In this document: positions 1 through 8,589 of the stretch, in pieces | Numbering within the stretch: the stretch's first letter is position 1 | Layout of the letters: each line of letters starts with the position of its first letter | NCBI GenBank assembly: GCA_963793275.1 | Contig: CAWBZL010000003.1 | Span: 372,001-436,000, forward strand | DNA length: 64,000 nt | Direction: 5' to 3' | Origin: Marinirhabdus sp963793275 | GTDB lineage: Bacteria; Bacteroidota; Bacteroidia; Flavobacteriales; Flavobacteriaceae | Translations under genes and position numbers: made by a program | Notes under the pieces: model-generated | Seen by the model: only the letters and a program-made list of their open reading frames with translations | Database searches by the model: none | What the model was told of the DNA's origin: nothing

Positions 1-109
1 CTATATAGAACACATCGTGTCCTCTTTTATAAGCGGCATATCCCATTGTTGGGGTTGAGTATTTTACCTGTTCGGTAGCGTGGTCGTTTATAATAAATGC
101 AATTTTCAT
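1..109 (-). CDS. ATP-grasp ligase, glutathione synthetase/RimK-like (N-terminal fragment)
   Basis: Only the first 36 codons are in the window; the gene runs off the left edge. The start ATG lies at 109-107, 11 bases after the stop of the upstream DUF1704 gene, so the two look co-transcribed. The N-terminus begins MKIAFIINDHATEQ and continues to GHDVFYI, which resembles the first Rossmann-like strand of the glutathione synthetase-type ATP-grasp ligases often found beside DUF1704 proteins in Bacteroidota. The ATP-grasp assignment rests on this short N-terminus and the gene context. The catalytic domain is not visible. The substrate cannot be inferred here. Confidence 0.6.
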   Translation of the reverse strand, partial: MKIAFIINDHATEQVKYSTPTMGYAAYKRGHDVFYI

Positions 110-120
110 GAGTTTTTTGT

Positions 121-1944
121 TTAGTTGAGTAATTCGGTTAGTGCAATACCGTCGCGTAATTTTTTAAGACGCGCTTGTACAGGTTCACGTTCTAAAAATC
201 TTGGAAGTACTGGTTTTTTTAGCACCCTACGGTGAATGAGTTCTTCAATAAGAGGTACGTGGTTGGTATTAAATTTTCCCGCATACAGCGTTTCTAATTT
301 TCCGCCATTTTTTAGGTATTCCAAAACATTCATCAGGCCGGCAAGGTATACCGCGTCTTTAGTGAGACCGCCACCGCGATAAATTCGCATGGTGATGTAA
401 TACGCAGTTCTGGCAGGAAAGTTATGTTTATCATTAAGCAAATTGAAGGTGTCTATAAATGAAGCCCCCATTACCAGGCTATGTGCTGCCAAAACCCGTC
501 CTGCCAATAGCCGCAGCCTGTTTACGGTAAGACCATCTACCAGATATTCAGCCAGAACAGCAAGTCCTTCCTGCAATTGATCGTACCCCGCAAAGCCCGC
601 ATACATTTGTTTTATAGGTTGGCTCTTACCATTGCAGTAGGTAAGAATATGTGTAGCTACTTCGTGTTGTATAAGGGCATCGCAGCGATTAGAATCTATG
701 GAGATCTCTTCACTTATAAGTAATGTAGTTTCTGAAACCATAATCCCGGCAACGTCTTTTCTAATTTCTAAGGAGAGGTTTAATTGTGGGAATTTTTTCT
801 GATAATAGTCTATTTCTGTTTGCGCGTGTTTAGCAAAATCACGACAGTTAAATTTTTCAGTAACTGATACACGATCGCTCTCAGGAAATTTCTTTAAAAT
901 GTCACGTGCTCCTACCAAAACGTCCTCCTGTATGGCACCGTACAAACTTTCCCCTACAAATCGGAAACTATCGGTTCCCCGTTCCTCAAGCATAGTGAGT
1001 TGTTTTTCAATTTCCAAACGCTTGTCTCTTAAAATGTACGCCAGAGTAGGATCGTCTACTTTTTCCAGTGGAATATCATATAATTTTCTTTTTTGTTGTT
1101 CAGGATCTAACGAAACCAATCTGTAATTAAAAGAGGGAGTCTTGGTAAAATTAGACTCCTTAAAACTGTCCCATTCCTGAGAGCTGTTTACGGGGGTGGT
1201 ACGCATTAAAAAAGACATGCCTTCGCTAATTTCTGCCAAGGTGTCGTCTGCTTCCAGCGTTATTCTGTTCAAATTTGTTTTCCCCAACATCAAATAATGA
1301 TCAAAAGGATTGGAAGTCTGCACACGTATAAACTCGAAGACGGCGCGTTTTATTATTTCTGAAATATGACTTGCGAACTTTCGGTAAAAGATAGAAAATA
1401 CCTGATTTTCCTCGGGTCTTTGATAGATAGTAGGAACTGCAAGGCCTATAATTAAACTGCCTGACTCTTTAGTTTCAGTAAGATTAAGAAGCGGTTCCAG
1501 TCTGTCGGGATGCCTGTCCTTCGTGTCCGAAACAACGGCAGAGACCTCCGGATAGAGTAACCGCATTTCATTAATACCATCGGTTAATGCTTTTACCGTT
1601 GCAGGTGCTTTTTCTTTGGGGCAGGAGATTTCAAATGCTGCTTCGTGGTCTTTGCGTACAGGCCACATCTCTAAAATTAGAAATGAGTTCAATTTTTTTG
1701 AAACTGATGTTGCAAGTACTTCAATTAATGATGAAATATCCACGGTATCTTTCACAATTAAATAAGATGCCTGCGTTTTCAGTAAACCGGAAAAATACAA
1801 GTCTGGTTTCTTGTAGCGATATACGCATATATACGGTAACACTTTATCTATATGAAGTATACCGCCTTCTGGTAGCACCTCGTTTATGGGCAGTTCTTTC
1901 TCAAAGTTGTCGCCAAGCGACTGTAATAAATCCTTGTTAATCAT
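121..1944 (-). CDS. DUF1704 / QEGLA-motif putative metallopeptidase (MATCAP-like)
   Basis: This 607-residue protein carries the signature of the family annotated as flavohemoglobin expression-modulating QEGLA motif protein (DUF1704, TIGR02421). A zinc-ligand type HEVATH (HExxxH) lies at residues 427-432, and QEGLA follows at 458-462, where its Glu459 could be the third metal ligand. The same domain family includes the eukaryotic tubulin detyrosinase MATCAP, so a metallo-carboxypeptidase activity on a protein or peptide tail is plausible. That activity is inference. No signal peptide is seen, so it is probably cytoplasmic. It lies directly upstream of an ATP-grasp ligase in the same operon. 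The flavohemoglobin-related name is inherited from an old genetic observation and is not supported here. Confidence 0.85.
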   Translation of the reverse strand: MINKDLLQSLGDNFEKELPINEVLPEGGILHIDKVLPYICVYRYKKPDLYFSGLLKTQASYLIVKDTVDISSLIEVLATSVSKKLNSFLILEMWPVRKDHEAAFEISCPKEKAPATVKALTDGINEMRLLYPEVSAVVSDTKDRHPDRLEPLLNLTETKESGSLIIGLAVPTIYQRPEENQVFSIFYRKFASHISEIIKRAVFEFIRVQTSNPFDHYLMLGKTNLNRITLEADDTLAEISEGMSFLMRTTPVNSSQEWDSFKESNFTKTPSFNYRLVSLDPEQQKRKLYDIPLEKVDDPTLAYILRDKRLEIEKQLTMLEERGTDSFRFVGESLYGAIQEDVLVGARDILKKFPESDRVSVTEKFNCRDFAKHAQTEIDYYQKKFPQLNLSLEIRKDVAGIMVSETTLLISEEISIDSNRCDALIQHEVATHILTYCNGKSQPIKQMYAGFAGYDQLQEGLAVLAEYLVDGLTVNRLRLLAGRVLAAHSLVMGASFIDTFNLLNDKHNFPARTAYYITMRIYRGGGLTKDAVYLAGLMNVLEYLKNGGKLETLYAGKFNTNHVPLIEELIHRRVLKKPVLPRFLEREPVQARLKKLRDGIALTELLN

Positions 1945-2211
1945 AATGCCCTAAAATACCTATTAATTGGATGATTTTATAGCTTACTTTGGAGATTAGG
2001 ATATGTTTAACGTGGCTTTCGGTACAATTTTCTTTTTCGGAATGCAGGCTTCCAAAACGGAGAAAATCACTCAGCGACCTTAACGTTTCAATCTTTATAA
2101 ATACGCTTTTAAATTCGTGAAAATTATTGCTGATTTTCAACAAAATAGTAAAGTGACTGGTTCCTTATATAAAAAGCATCTCTTTTTATATGGAAAATTG
2201 TGACGAAGTAG

Positions 2212-2219
2212 TATTTTTG
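2212..2219 (+). promoter_or_regulatory. -7 promoter box of guaA (TATTTTTG)
   Basis: TATTTTTG matches the flavobacterial -7 consensus TAnnTTTG. It ends only three bases before the ATG at 2223. This argues that the longer frame opening at 2190 is not used and that the transcript has almost no leader. No convincing TTG -33 element is seen at the usual spacing. Confidence 0.55.
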
Positions 2220-2222
2220 TGG

Positions 2223-3752
2223 ATGCAAAATAACGTCCTAATCCTCGATTTCGGCTCACAGTATACACAGCTTATTGCAAGACGTGTGAGAGAACTGAAT
2301 ATCTACTGCGAAATTCACCCATTCCACAACATACCAAAAGACCTTTCCGGCTTTAAAGCGGTTATCCTTTCCGGCAGTCCGCTTTCTGTTAGAAATAAAG
2401 ATGCTGCCCATCCGGATTTATCCAATATTAAAGGCAAATTACCTTTGTTGGGTGTTTGTTACGGTGCGCAATATTTGGCACATTTTCACGGGGGTAGTGT
2501 GGAACCTTCTAATCTACGTGAATATGGCAGGGCAAAATTGTCCATGATTAAAGACGGTGAAGCATTGTTTAAAAATATCCCTGAAAATACGCAGGTTTGG
2601 ATGAGCCATAGCGATACTATTGCCAAACTTCCTGAGCATGGTGTGCGTTTGGCGAGTACCGCAGACGTAATTAATGCAGCCTATAAAATTGAAGGGGAAG
2701 AAACGTATGCTATTCAGTTTCATCCGGAAGTATATCACACCACACACGGTAAAATGTTACTGGAAAATTTCCTTGTGCATATGGCAGGTGTGGAGCAAAG
2801 CTGGACACCAGCCGCATTTGTTGATACTACGGTTGCAGAACTTAAGAAAAAAATTGGTCTAGATAAAGTGGTGTTAGGATTAAGCGGCGGAGTAGATTCT
2901 ACCGTTGCGGCTATTTTATTGCACAAAGCGATTGGCAAAAATTTATACTGCATCTTTGTGAATAACGGGTTGCTTCGTAAAAACGAATTTGACAGCGTAT
3001 TGGAGCAGTATAAGGATATGGGGCTTAATGTAAAAGGTGTTGATGCTTCCAAAAGATTTTTAAAGGCGCTTGCCGGAAAATCAGATCCTGAAGAAAAACG
3101 CAAAGCCATTGGTGGAACCTTTATCGAAGTTTTTGATGATGAAGCCCACGAAATTACAGACGTAACATACCTGGCGCAGGGTACTATTTATCCGGATGTT
3201 ATTGAGAGTGTTTCGGTGAATGGACCATCAGTTACCATTAAGAGTCACCACAACGTAGGCGGATTACCAGATTTTATGAAACTTAAAATAGTGGAGCCAC
3301 TACGTATGCTCTTTAAAGATGAAGTAAGACGCGTAGGAGCGCAAATGGGTATTGATAAAAAACTATTAGGACGTCACCCATTCCCCGGACCAGGCTTGGC
3401 GATACGAATATTAGGCGATATTACCGAAGAAAAAGTACGTGTATTACAAGAAGTAGACGCTATTTTTATTGATGGACTGCGCAAATGGGATCTATACGAT
3501 AAAGTATGGCAGGCGGGAGCTATGTTGCTTCCTGTTCAAAGTGTGGGAGTAATGGGAGACGAACGCACCTATGAAAAGGTAGTTGCCCTTAGAGCCGTAG
3601 AGAGCACAGATGGTATGACGGCAGATTGGGTAAATTTACCGTACGAGTTTTTACAGGAAATCAGTAATAATATAATAAACCGGGTAAAAGGCGTTAATAG
3701 AGTAGTGTATGATATAAGCAGCAAACCGCCCGCAACAATTGAGTGGGAATAA
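2223..3752 (+). CDS. guaA: GMP synthase (glutamine-hydrolysing)
   Basis: Converts XMP to GMP using glutamine and ATP, the last step of de novo guanine nucleotide synthesis; cytoplasmic. The N-terminal class I glutamine amidotransferase domain starts with LILDFGSQYTQL, has the nucleophile Cys79 in GVCYGAQ and His167/Glu169 in QFHPE. The ATP pyrophosphatase domain has the P-loop SGGVDST at 221-227. The C-terminal dimerisation domain ends with the typical KPPATIEWE. At 509 residues the length is normal. The frame opens at 2190, but the ATG at 2223 is preferred because a -7 box ends at 2219 and the amidotransferase fold starts right after it. It is transcribed divergently from the DUF1704 gene. 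Confidence 0.97.
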   Translation: MQNNVLILDFGSQYTQLIARRVRELNIYCEIHPFHNIPKDLSGFKAVILSGSPLSVRNKDAAHPDLSNIKGKLPLLGVCYGAQYLAHFHGGSVEPSNLREYGRAKLSMIKDGEALFKNIPENTQVWMSHSDTIAKLPEHGVRLASTADVINAAYKIEGEETYAIQFHPEVYHTTHGKMLLENFLVHMAGVEQSWTPAAFVDTTVAELKKKIGLDKVVLGLSGGVDSTVAAILLHKAIGKNLYCIFVNNGLLRKNEFDSVLEQYKDMGLNVKGVDASKRFLKALAGKSDPEEKRKAIGGTFIEVFDDEAHEITDVTYLAQGTIYPDVIESVSVNGPSVTIKSHHNVGGLPDFMKLKIVEPLRMLFKDEVRRVGAQMGIDKKLLGRHPFPGPGLAIRILGDITEEKVRVLQEVDAIFIDGLRKWDLYDKVWQAGAMLLPVQSVGVMGDERTYEKVVALRAVESTDGMTADWVNLPYEFLQEISNNIINRVKGVNRVVYDISSKPPATIEWE

Positions 3753-3837
3753 CGGTTGGTGTACAACATATAACTTTAAACATATTTTAAGAACAACAAA
3801 CCCGCTTTATCCGTATTTTTAAGGAAAAGTAAAAACC

Positions 3838-5778
3838 TTGATTAGAACATTGAAATACATCCTATATATTGCCGTTGTAAGCTTTTTAATTGTTAGTTGC
3901 AACGCCATATCATCCCCAGCACAAGAGACTTATAAAAGTCATAAAGTTGCCAAGGGCGAAACTGTGTTTAGTATTGCAAAAAAATATAATACAACCGAAA
4001 GCGCTATTTACAGTCTAAATCCTGACGCACGTGAAGGGGTAAAGGTAAATTCTGTATTGGTGATTCCTTCACCGGACTTAATTAATAGCAATGAGAACAT
4101 TTCTTTTAAAACACACAAGGTTAAACGCAAGGAAACGCTTTTCAGCATATCGCAGAAATACGGAGTCTCTATAGACGATCTTAAAAAATACAATAAACAA
4201 CTCTACGCTCAACAGGTAAAGAAGGGGGAGAAGCTACGTATCCCTGTTAGGGAAGTTGCTTCGGTCCTAACAAATACAGATACTAACGAAAACGAAACCG
4301 GATCGAATACTTCTACAGGAACCAGTAAAACAGATAAGCATACTGTAAAACCTAAGGAAACAAAATTTGGTATTGCAAGAATGTATGGTATTACCGTAGC
4401 CGAATTAAATGCACTAAATCCAGAGTTAGGTGAAGGATTACCCATTGGTGTTACCATAAATGTTCCTGCTGAAGTAGTTTCTTCTGAAGTCATAGATACC
4501 AAAAAATATACATTGTACGAAGTACAACCGAAAGAGGGTTTTTATCGTTTAAAGGTTAAATTCGGTTTGACCGAAGAAAATATTGTTTCTTTAAATCCGT
4601 ATGCGAAGGACGGCTTAAAAGAAGGTATGATTTTAAAACTTCCAAAACAAATTGAAACCATCCCCGGCGAAGCTGTTTCAAAAATAAATTTAGAAACTAA
4701 CCTTATCAATAAGAAAAATAAAAACGTAGCACTTATGTTACCGTTTTTATTAAATCGAGTTTCAGCTGCTTCCGAAAGTAATAGCGATGTCCTTAAAAAT
4801 GAACGAACTATGCGAATTGCTTTGGACTTTTATAGTGGAGCACTCATGGCAGCAGAATTTGCAAAGGATAAAGGGGTTTCGGTTACTTTAAATGTTTATG
4901 ATACCGAAGCGGATGCTTCAAAGGTAAGTAGCATAATTACAGATAATAATGTTGGCAGTATGGACGCTGTTATTGGTCCTTTACTTAGTAGTAATGTAGA
5001 GAAGGTATCTTCGGTATTAAGCAGAAGCGATGTTCCTGTTTTTTCACCTTTGAGTAACAGAACCATAAGAGCTGGCGGAAATGTGTTCCAGACCTTACCT
5101 TCAGAAACTATGCTGGAAGACGGAATGATACAGTGGTTGCAGGCAAACAGTTCCGGGAAAAATGTAGTGTTAATTTCAGACGGGAAAAGAGCAAAGCAAA
5201 AAGCTAAAATTATTGCAGCGATACCATCGGCAAAAATTATAACTCCTAGAGATAAAGGGTTTTTATACATTGGCGATATAGACAAGCACATGGCAAGAGG
5301 TACAGCAGACAACTGGGTCATTGTGGAAACAGTTAACCCTGTTTTGCTTAGTAATGTTGTTACGTTGCTCAACGGAATGCCGGAAGGCTATAAGGTGCGT
5401 ATGTTCACGACAGATAAAAACGAAGCATACGATTTTGACGATATCAGTAATATGAGTTTGGCCAGGCTTGGATTAACATTTCCTGCGGTAAGTAAAAGCT
5501 ACAAATATGACGAAAAAGAACCTTTCTTAATAAGCTATAAAAACAAATATGGTGTCCTGCCAAATAAATTTGCAGTAAGAGGTTTCGATGTGACCTACGA
5601 TGTGCTATTGCGTCTGGCAGCTACTGAAGATATGTATGACGAAACAATAGGCGCGTCTGAAACCGAATATATTGAGAGTAAATTCAGATATCAACCGCAA
5701 ACATCTTCGGGATATGCAAACAAAGCGATGTATATTCTGCAGTATAATAAAGAACTTCAATTTGACGTCGTAAAATGA
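3838..5778 (+). CDS. Lipoprotein with four LysM domains and a periplasmic-binding-protein-like domain
   Basis: The 646-residue protein begins with a hydrophobic signal and a lipobox ending at Cys21 (LIVSC), so it is probably a lipoprotein of the cell envelope. Four LysM peptidoglycan-binding repeats follow at about residues 34-77, 92-136, 167-210 and 224-268. The remainder (about 290-646) resembles the type I periplasmic-binding fold seen in the family annotated as PBP1 and LysM domain-containing proteins of flavobacteria. A role linking the peptidoglycan to a ligand or partner protein is likely, but the ligand is unknown. The apparent start is TTG; no in-frame ATG precedes the signal peptide. 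Its stop overlaps the OsmC start by four bases (ATGA), which indicates translational coupling. Confidence 0.85.
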   Translation: MIRTLKYILYIAVVSFLIVSCNAISSPAQETYKSHKVAKGETVFSIAKKYNTTESAIYSLNPDAREGVKVNSVLVIPSPDLINSNENISFKTHKVKRKETLFSISQKYGVSIDDLKKYNKQLYAQQVKKGEKLRIPVREVASVLTNTDTNENETGSNTSTGTSKTDKHTVKPKETKFGIARMYGITVAELNALNPELGEGLPIGVTINVPAEVVSSEVIDTKKYTLYEVQPKEGFYRLKVKFGLTEENIVSLNPYAKDGLKEGMILKLPKQIETIPGEAVSKINLETNLINKKNKNVALMLPFLLNRVSAASESNSDVLKNERTMRIALDFYSGALMAAEFAKDKGVSVTLNVYDTEADASKVSSIITDNNVGSMDAVIGPLLSSNVEKVSSVLSRSDVPVFSPLSNRTIRAGGNVFQTLPSETMLEDGMIQWLQANSSGKNVVLISDGKRAKQKAKIIAAIPSAKIITPRDKGFLYIGDIDKHMARGTADNWVIVETVNPVLLSNVVTLLNGMPEGYKVRMFTTDKNEAYDFDDISNMSLARLGLTFPAVSKSYKYDEKEPFLISYKNKYGVLPNKFAVRGFDVTYDVLLRLAATEDMYDETIGASETEYIESKFRYQPQTSSGYANKAMYILQYNKELQFDVVK

Positions 5779-6179
5779 GCACTTCTAAAGTAACATACCT
5801 GGGAAATTTACGTACTGAATGCGAACACTTGAAATCTGGCAACACCTATATTACAGATGCTCCAACCGATAATAACGGAAAAGGAGAGGCTTTTTCACCA
5901 ACCGATACAGTAGCGACAGCTTTAGCAAATTGTATGCTTACTATGATGGGGATAAAGACAAAAGATCTGGATGTAGATTTAACTTCAAGTACAGCCATTG
6001 TAACGAAAACAATGACAGCGAACCCCAGGCGTATTTCAAAAATTGACGTTATCTTTTCACTACCATCTAAAGTTTCAGAAAAAAACCGGAAAATATTGGA
6101 GAATACAGCAAATACCTGTCCGGTATATCATAGTTTGCACCCTGATATTAAAAAGGTGATTACCTTTAATTGGGGGTAG
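5775..6179 (+). CDS. OsmC family peroxiredoxin-like protein
   Basis: A 134-residue OsmC/Ohr-fold protein. The two redox cysteines typical of the family are present: Cys53 in ALANCMLT and Cys115 in NTCPVYHSL. Members reduce organic hydroperoxides with thiols; the exact substrate is not known. It is cytoplasmic, with no signal peptide. It overlaps the LysM lipoprotein gene by four bases and so belongs to the same transcript. Confidence 0.93.
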   Translation: MSTSKVTYLGNLRTECEHLKSGNTYITDAPTDNNGKGEAFSPTDTVATALANCMLTMMGIKTKDLDVDLTSSTAIVTKTMTANPRRISKIDVIFSLPSKVSEKNRKILENTANTCPVYHSLHPDIKKVITFNWG

Positions 6180-6226
6180 TTTTTATAAGAATTCAATAAA
6201 ACCTTTAAATATTCGTTATTGTATCA

Positions 6227-6763
6227 ATGAAAATTTTTGCAACACTCTTACTATTAATTTTTTCAATCCCTTTTGAAGGTGATGACGTAAAAATGCAATG
6301 GAACGAAAACAGACAACTTACCTGGGACGACTTTAAGGGAGTGCCAGACGCTGGCGATAGTTTTGTGGCGAGTACGAACAGCGGTATGTCCTTCTCCTTC
6401 TCCTACAAAGTCACTAATGGTGAGATGACAATGGATTACGAAATACTTTGTAATTTTTATCCGGAATTGTCCTGGCACAAGCCAGATCTGGTGACAGATT
6501 ATATTTTAAAACACGAACAAACTCATTTCGATATTTCTGAATTGTACACTCGTAAGTTGCGCAAAGCCATGGAAGAAACTTCTTTTTCTAACAATCCAAA
6601 AGAAGAAGTAAATGCTATCTACCAGAGCATGGAAGATGCCCGTCAAAAATTGCAGACAAAATTCGATCTTGAAACAGATCATTCTAAAAATGAACCTTTA
6701 GAAATACAATGGCGACGGTTTGTAGCCAAAGAACTCAAAAAGTATGAGCGCTGGAAATCCTAA
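6227..6763 (+). CDS. DUF922 domain protein, putative zinc-dependent peptidase
   Basis: The 178-residue protein has a short hydrophobic N-terminus (about residues 1-15) that could be a signal peptide. A WNENRQLTWDDFKG segment is typical of DUF922, and a zincin motif HEQTH lies at residues 96-100. DUF922 members are predicted secreted metallopeptidases; no substrate is known. The C-terminal third is helical and charged. Its end overlaps the DUF3820 gene by 20 bases, so the two are probably co-expressed. Confidence 0.85.
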   Translation: MKIFATLLLLIFSIPFEGDDVKMQWNENRQLTWDDFKGVPDAGDSFVASTNSGMSFSFSYKVTNGEMTMDYEILCNFYPELSWHKPDLVTDYILKHEQTHFDISELYTRKLRKAMEETSFSNNPKEEVNAIYQSMEDARQKLQTKFDLETDHSKNEPLEIQWRRFVAKELKKYERWKS

Positions 6764-6992
6764 CAATTCTTCTCCTTTTCCAGATCCAGACCACTTAAAG
6801 GAACTTGCCAATTACAAAATGCCGTTTGGCAAATATAAAGATCAGCGATTGTTGTTTCTTCCCGAAGCTTATTTTGTGTGGTTTCAGCAAAAAGGATTTC
6901 CACAAGGAAAATTAGGGAGGATGATGCGGGAAATGTTTGAGATTAAGGTAAACGGGCTGGAAGGGTTGTTAAAACCGTTGGTAGAAAGATAA
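6744..6992 (+). CDS. DUF3820 family protein
   Basis: An 82-residue protein with the DUF3820 core: KMPFGKYKDQRLLFLPEAY followed by WFQQKGFPQGKLG. The family is widespread in Bacteroidota and Proteobacteria and has no established function. It resembles small domains attached to exonucleases, so a nucleic-acid role has been suggested, but nothing here tests that. It starts inside the 3' end of the DUF922 gene and ends the guaA-side gene group. Confidence 0.85.
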   Translation: MSAGNPNNSSPFPDPDHLKELANYKMPFGKYKDQRLLFLPEAYFVWFQQKGFPQGKLGRMMREMFEIKVNGLEGLLKPLVER

Positions 6993-7010
6993 CTTTAGAT
7001 TTACTGGGTT

Positions 7011-7036
7011 AAAAAAAAACAGCGCTACTGGAGCGC
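7011..7036 (-). terminator. Rho-independent terminator of the GlcG/HbpS-like gene
   Basis: On the minus strand, a perfect 5-bp GC-rich stem (GCGCT/AGCGC, 7022-7026 with 7032-7036) with a 5-base loop is followed by nine T residues. It lies downstream of the minus-strand gene that ends at 7066. Confidence 0.75.
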
Positions 7037-7065
7037 CGTTCAATTAAAATTATACTTTTATAAAA

Positions 7066-7467
7066 TTACATTGCGTTTGCTCCTGCACTTGCTACTTCGT
7101 GATCATTTTCTACCGAACTACCACTTACGCCAACGGCTCCAATTACATCGCCATCTTTATTCTTTAGCACCACACCTCCGGGAAACGTTATGAGACCTCC
7201 GTTGGAGTGTTCTATATTAAAAAGAGACGCTCCGGGTTGTGATATTTTACCAATTTCTCCAGAATTCATATCAAAAAAACGGGCTGTTTTGGCTTTTTTA
7301 AGCGCAATGTCTGCAGACCCTAACCAGGCACCATCCATTCGCACAAAGGCTACCTGATTGGCGCCAGCGTCTACTACGCAAATGTTCATTTTTGTATCCA
7401 GTGCTGTTGCCTTTTCTTTAGCGGCATGAATTATTTTTTCGGCTGTTTTTAAATTAATTGTATTCAT
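7066..7467 (-). CDS. GlcG/HbpS family heme-binding-like protein (DUF336)
   Basis: A 133-residue protein of the DUF336 family. Family features are the early helix with KIIHAAKEKATAL, the VVDAGANQVAFVRMDGA strand region, FPGGVVLKNKDGDVIGAVGVSG and a final helix with acidic residues. Relatives include HbpS, an extracellular heme-binding protein of Streptomyces, and GlcG. There is no signal peptide, so a cytoplasmic location is likely. The specific function is unknown. It is followed by a clear terminator and may be co-transcribed with the monooxygenase at 7539. Confidence 0.88.
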   Translation of the reverse strand: MNTINLKTAEKIIHAAKEKATALDTKMNICVVDAGANQVAFVRMDGAWLGSADIALKKAKTARFFDMNSGEIGKISQPGASLFNIEHSNGGLITFPGGVVLKNKDGDVIGAVGVSGSSVENDHEVASAGANAM

Positions 7468-7538
7468 TATTTTGATTTATTTTATTGTTAACGTATCTCT
7501 AGTGTTTAGAAATATAAAAATGTTATTGTTTGTTTTTG

Positions 7539-7832
7539 CTACTTGCTGGAAAGAATTTCAATTTTCTTGATGTCCGGTGCTTCGGAAAGTAGTCTGTCTG
7601 CGTTTGCCATAAGGGCTTTTGCAATGTCACCGTTGAGGTGAGCGTCGCGTCCTTCTTCTGTTTCAAAAGTGTCAAAAATCCCGAAGGTATTTTCATCTAT
7701 CTTAAAACTATACCAAGTGAGTGTTTTATCTTCTTTTCGGGCAAGTTCTACTGCACCTTTTATAAATTCCTGTACTTCACTTTCTTTACCTGGCTTAGCT
7801 TTTAATGTTGCCAGCAATCCTAAATTTTTCAT
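7539..7832 (-). CDS. Putative quinol/antibiotic biosynthesis monooxygenase (ABM domain)
   Basis: A 97-residue protein with the dimeric alpha-beta-barrel ABM fold. It opens LGLLATLKAKPGKESEVQEF and contains TWYSFKIDENTFGIFDTFETEEGRDAH cut by short loops, as in YgiN-type quinol monooxygenases. These enzymes oxidise quinols or polyketides without cofactor, but small ABM proteins are functionally diverse, so the substrate is open. Confidence 0.87.
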   Translation of the reverse strand: MKNLGLLATLKAKPGKESEVQEFIKGAVELARKEDKTLTWYSFKIDENTFGIFDTFETEEGRDAHLNGDIAKALMANADRLLSEAPDIKKIEILSSK

Positions 7833-7995
7833 AGTTATAGTGTTTTATTTATATACCCAAGATACCAAAACTGTAGGGTTGTGTTTGGCTACTTCACGTA
7901 AGTTTAACGTTAGCTTTCAGAACAGGTAAAGTTCCAACGCAGTTTTCCAGTGATAGGAAATATTGGTGATAAGAAATATAGGTTTTATTTCGGAT

Positions 7996-8445
7996 TCAAG
8001 CAATCTTCAATTTAAAAACCACTTTTTTTAGCTTTTTGGGGCTTTCAATCTGAATACCCGTTTGGTGGATATCTTGCGGAAAAAATACGGCAAAAGAACC
8101 TTTATTTAGGGTAAAGTCTTCGGTTTCACATTTGTAGAACGCATAGTCTTTTTCTTTATTTACTTCAAAGGGTTTCTGATTTTTCAAGATAGCAGTTCCT
8201 ATTTTTTCAGCTCCAGAGATAATATATTGTATGTCTATATATTTGTAGTGTGATTCAGAAAAACCTTCAGCTTTTGGCTTTGTTGTGTAGCTCATTACGA
8301 TCGCAAAACAATTTTTGCCATCTATTTCGTAGGTGCCTTCAGCTATTTCGTCAAGCTTATTTTCTTTCAGAAATTTAAAAGCAGCAGCTACTTTTCCGTG
8401 CAAATTAAAATACGTTTCGCAATTTTCCAGTGTATCTAAAACCAT
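7996..8445 (-). CDS. YhcH/YjgK/YiaL family protein (DUF386)
   Basis: A 149-residue cupin-fold protein. Family hallmarks are the start LDTLENCETYF, EGTYEIDGKNCFAIVMSY, HYKYIDIQYIISG and a metal-site-like stretch FFPQDIHQTGIQ. The family is linked to sugar-acid or sialic-acid metabolism (EbgC and YhcH are relatives), where it may act as a sugar epimerase or anomerase. No sugar operon surrounds it here, so the substrate is unknown. It is transcribed divergently from pyrG. Confidence 0.88.
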   Translation of the reverse strand: MVLDTLENCETYFNLHGKVAAAFKFLKENKLDEIAEGTYEIDGKNCFAIVMSYTTKPKAEGFSESHYKYIDIQYIISGAEKIGTAILKNQKPFEVNKEKDYAFYKCETEDFTLNKGSFAVFFPQDIHQTGIQIESPKKLKKVVFKLKIA

Positions 8446-8549
8446 ACAGCCAAATTAATGATTTTTTTGGAATCTATACTTCAGCAAAACCAAACAAATA
8501 AGGAGTGAACTTTCTGTTTATTTGTAAGGATACTGTACCAATAAATACA

Positions 8550-8557
8550 TACCTTTG
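8550..8557 (+). promoter_or_regulatory. -7 promoter box of pyrG (TACCTTTG)
   Basis: TACCTTTG is an exact match to the flavobacterial -7 consensus and lies 32 bases before the pyrG ATG. A TTTG at 8521-8524 is too far upstream (25-base spacing) to be a confident -33 element. Confidence 0.65.
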
Positions 8558-8589
8558 CATCCCGTATAGCGAACATAGCAAAGGCATCC

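Noticed and set aside
899..1126. Plus-strand frames within the DUF1704 gene and similar antisense frames elsewhere
   Set aside because: They lie opposite clear genes in other frames and show no family features.
1937..2143. A 68-residue minus-strand frame upstream of the DUF1704 gene
   Set aside because: It starts with TTG, overlaps the gene start, shows no recognisable motif and lies in the divergent promoter region.
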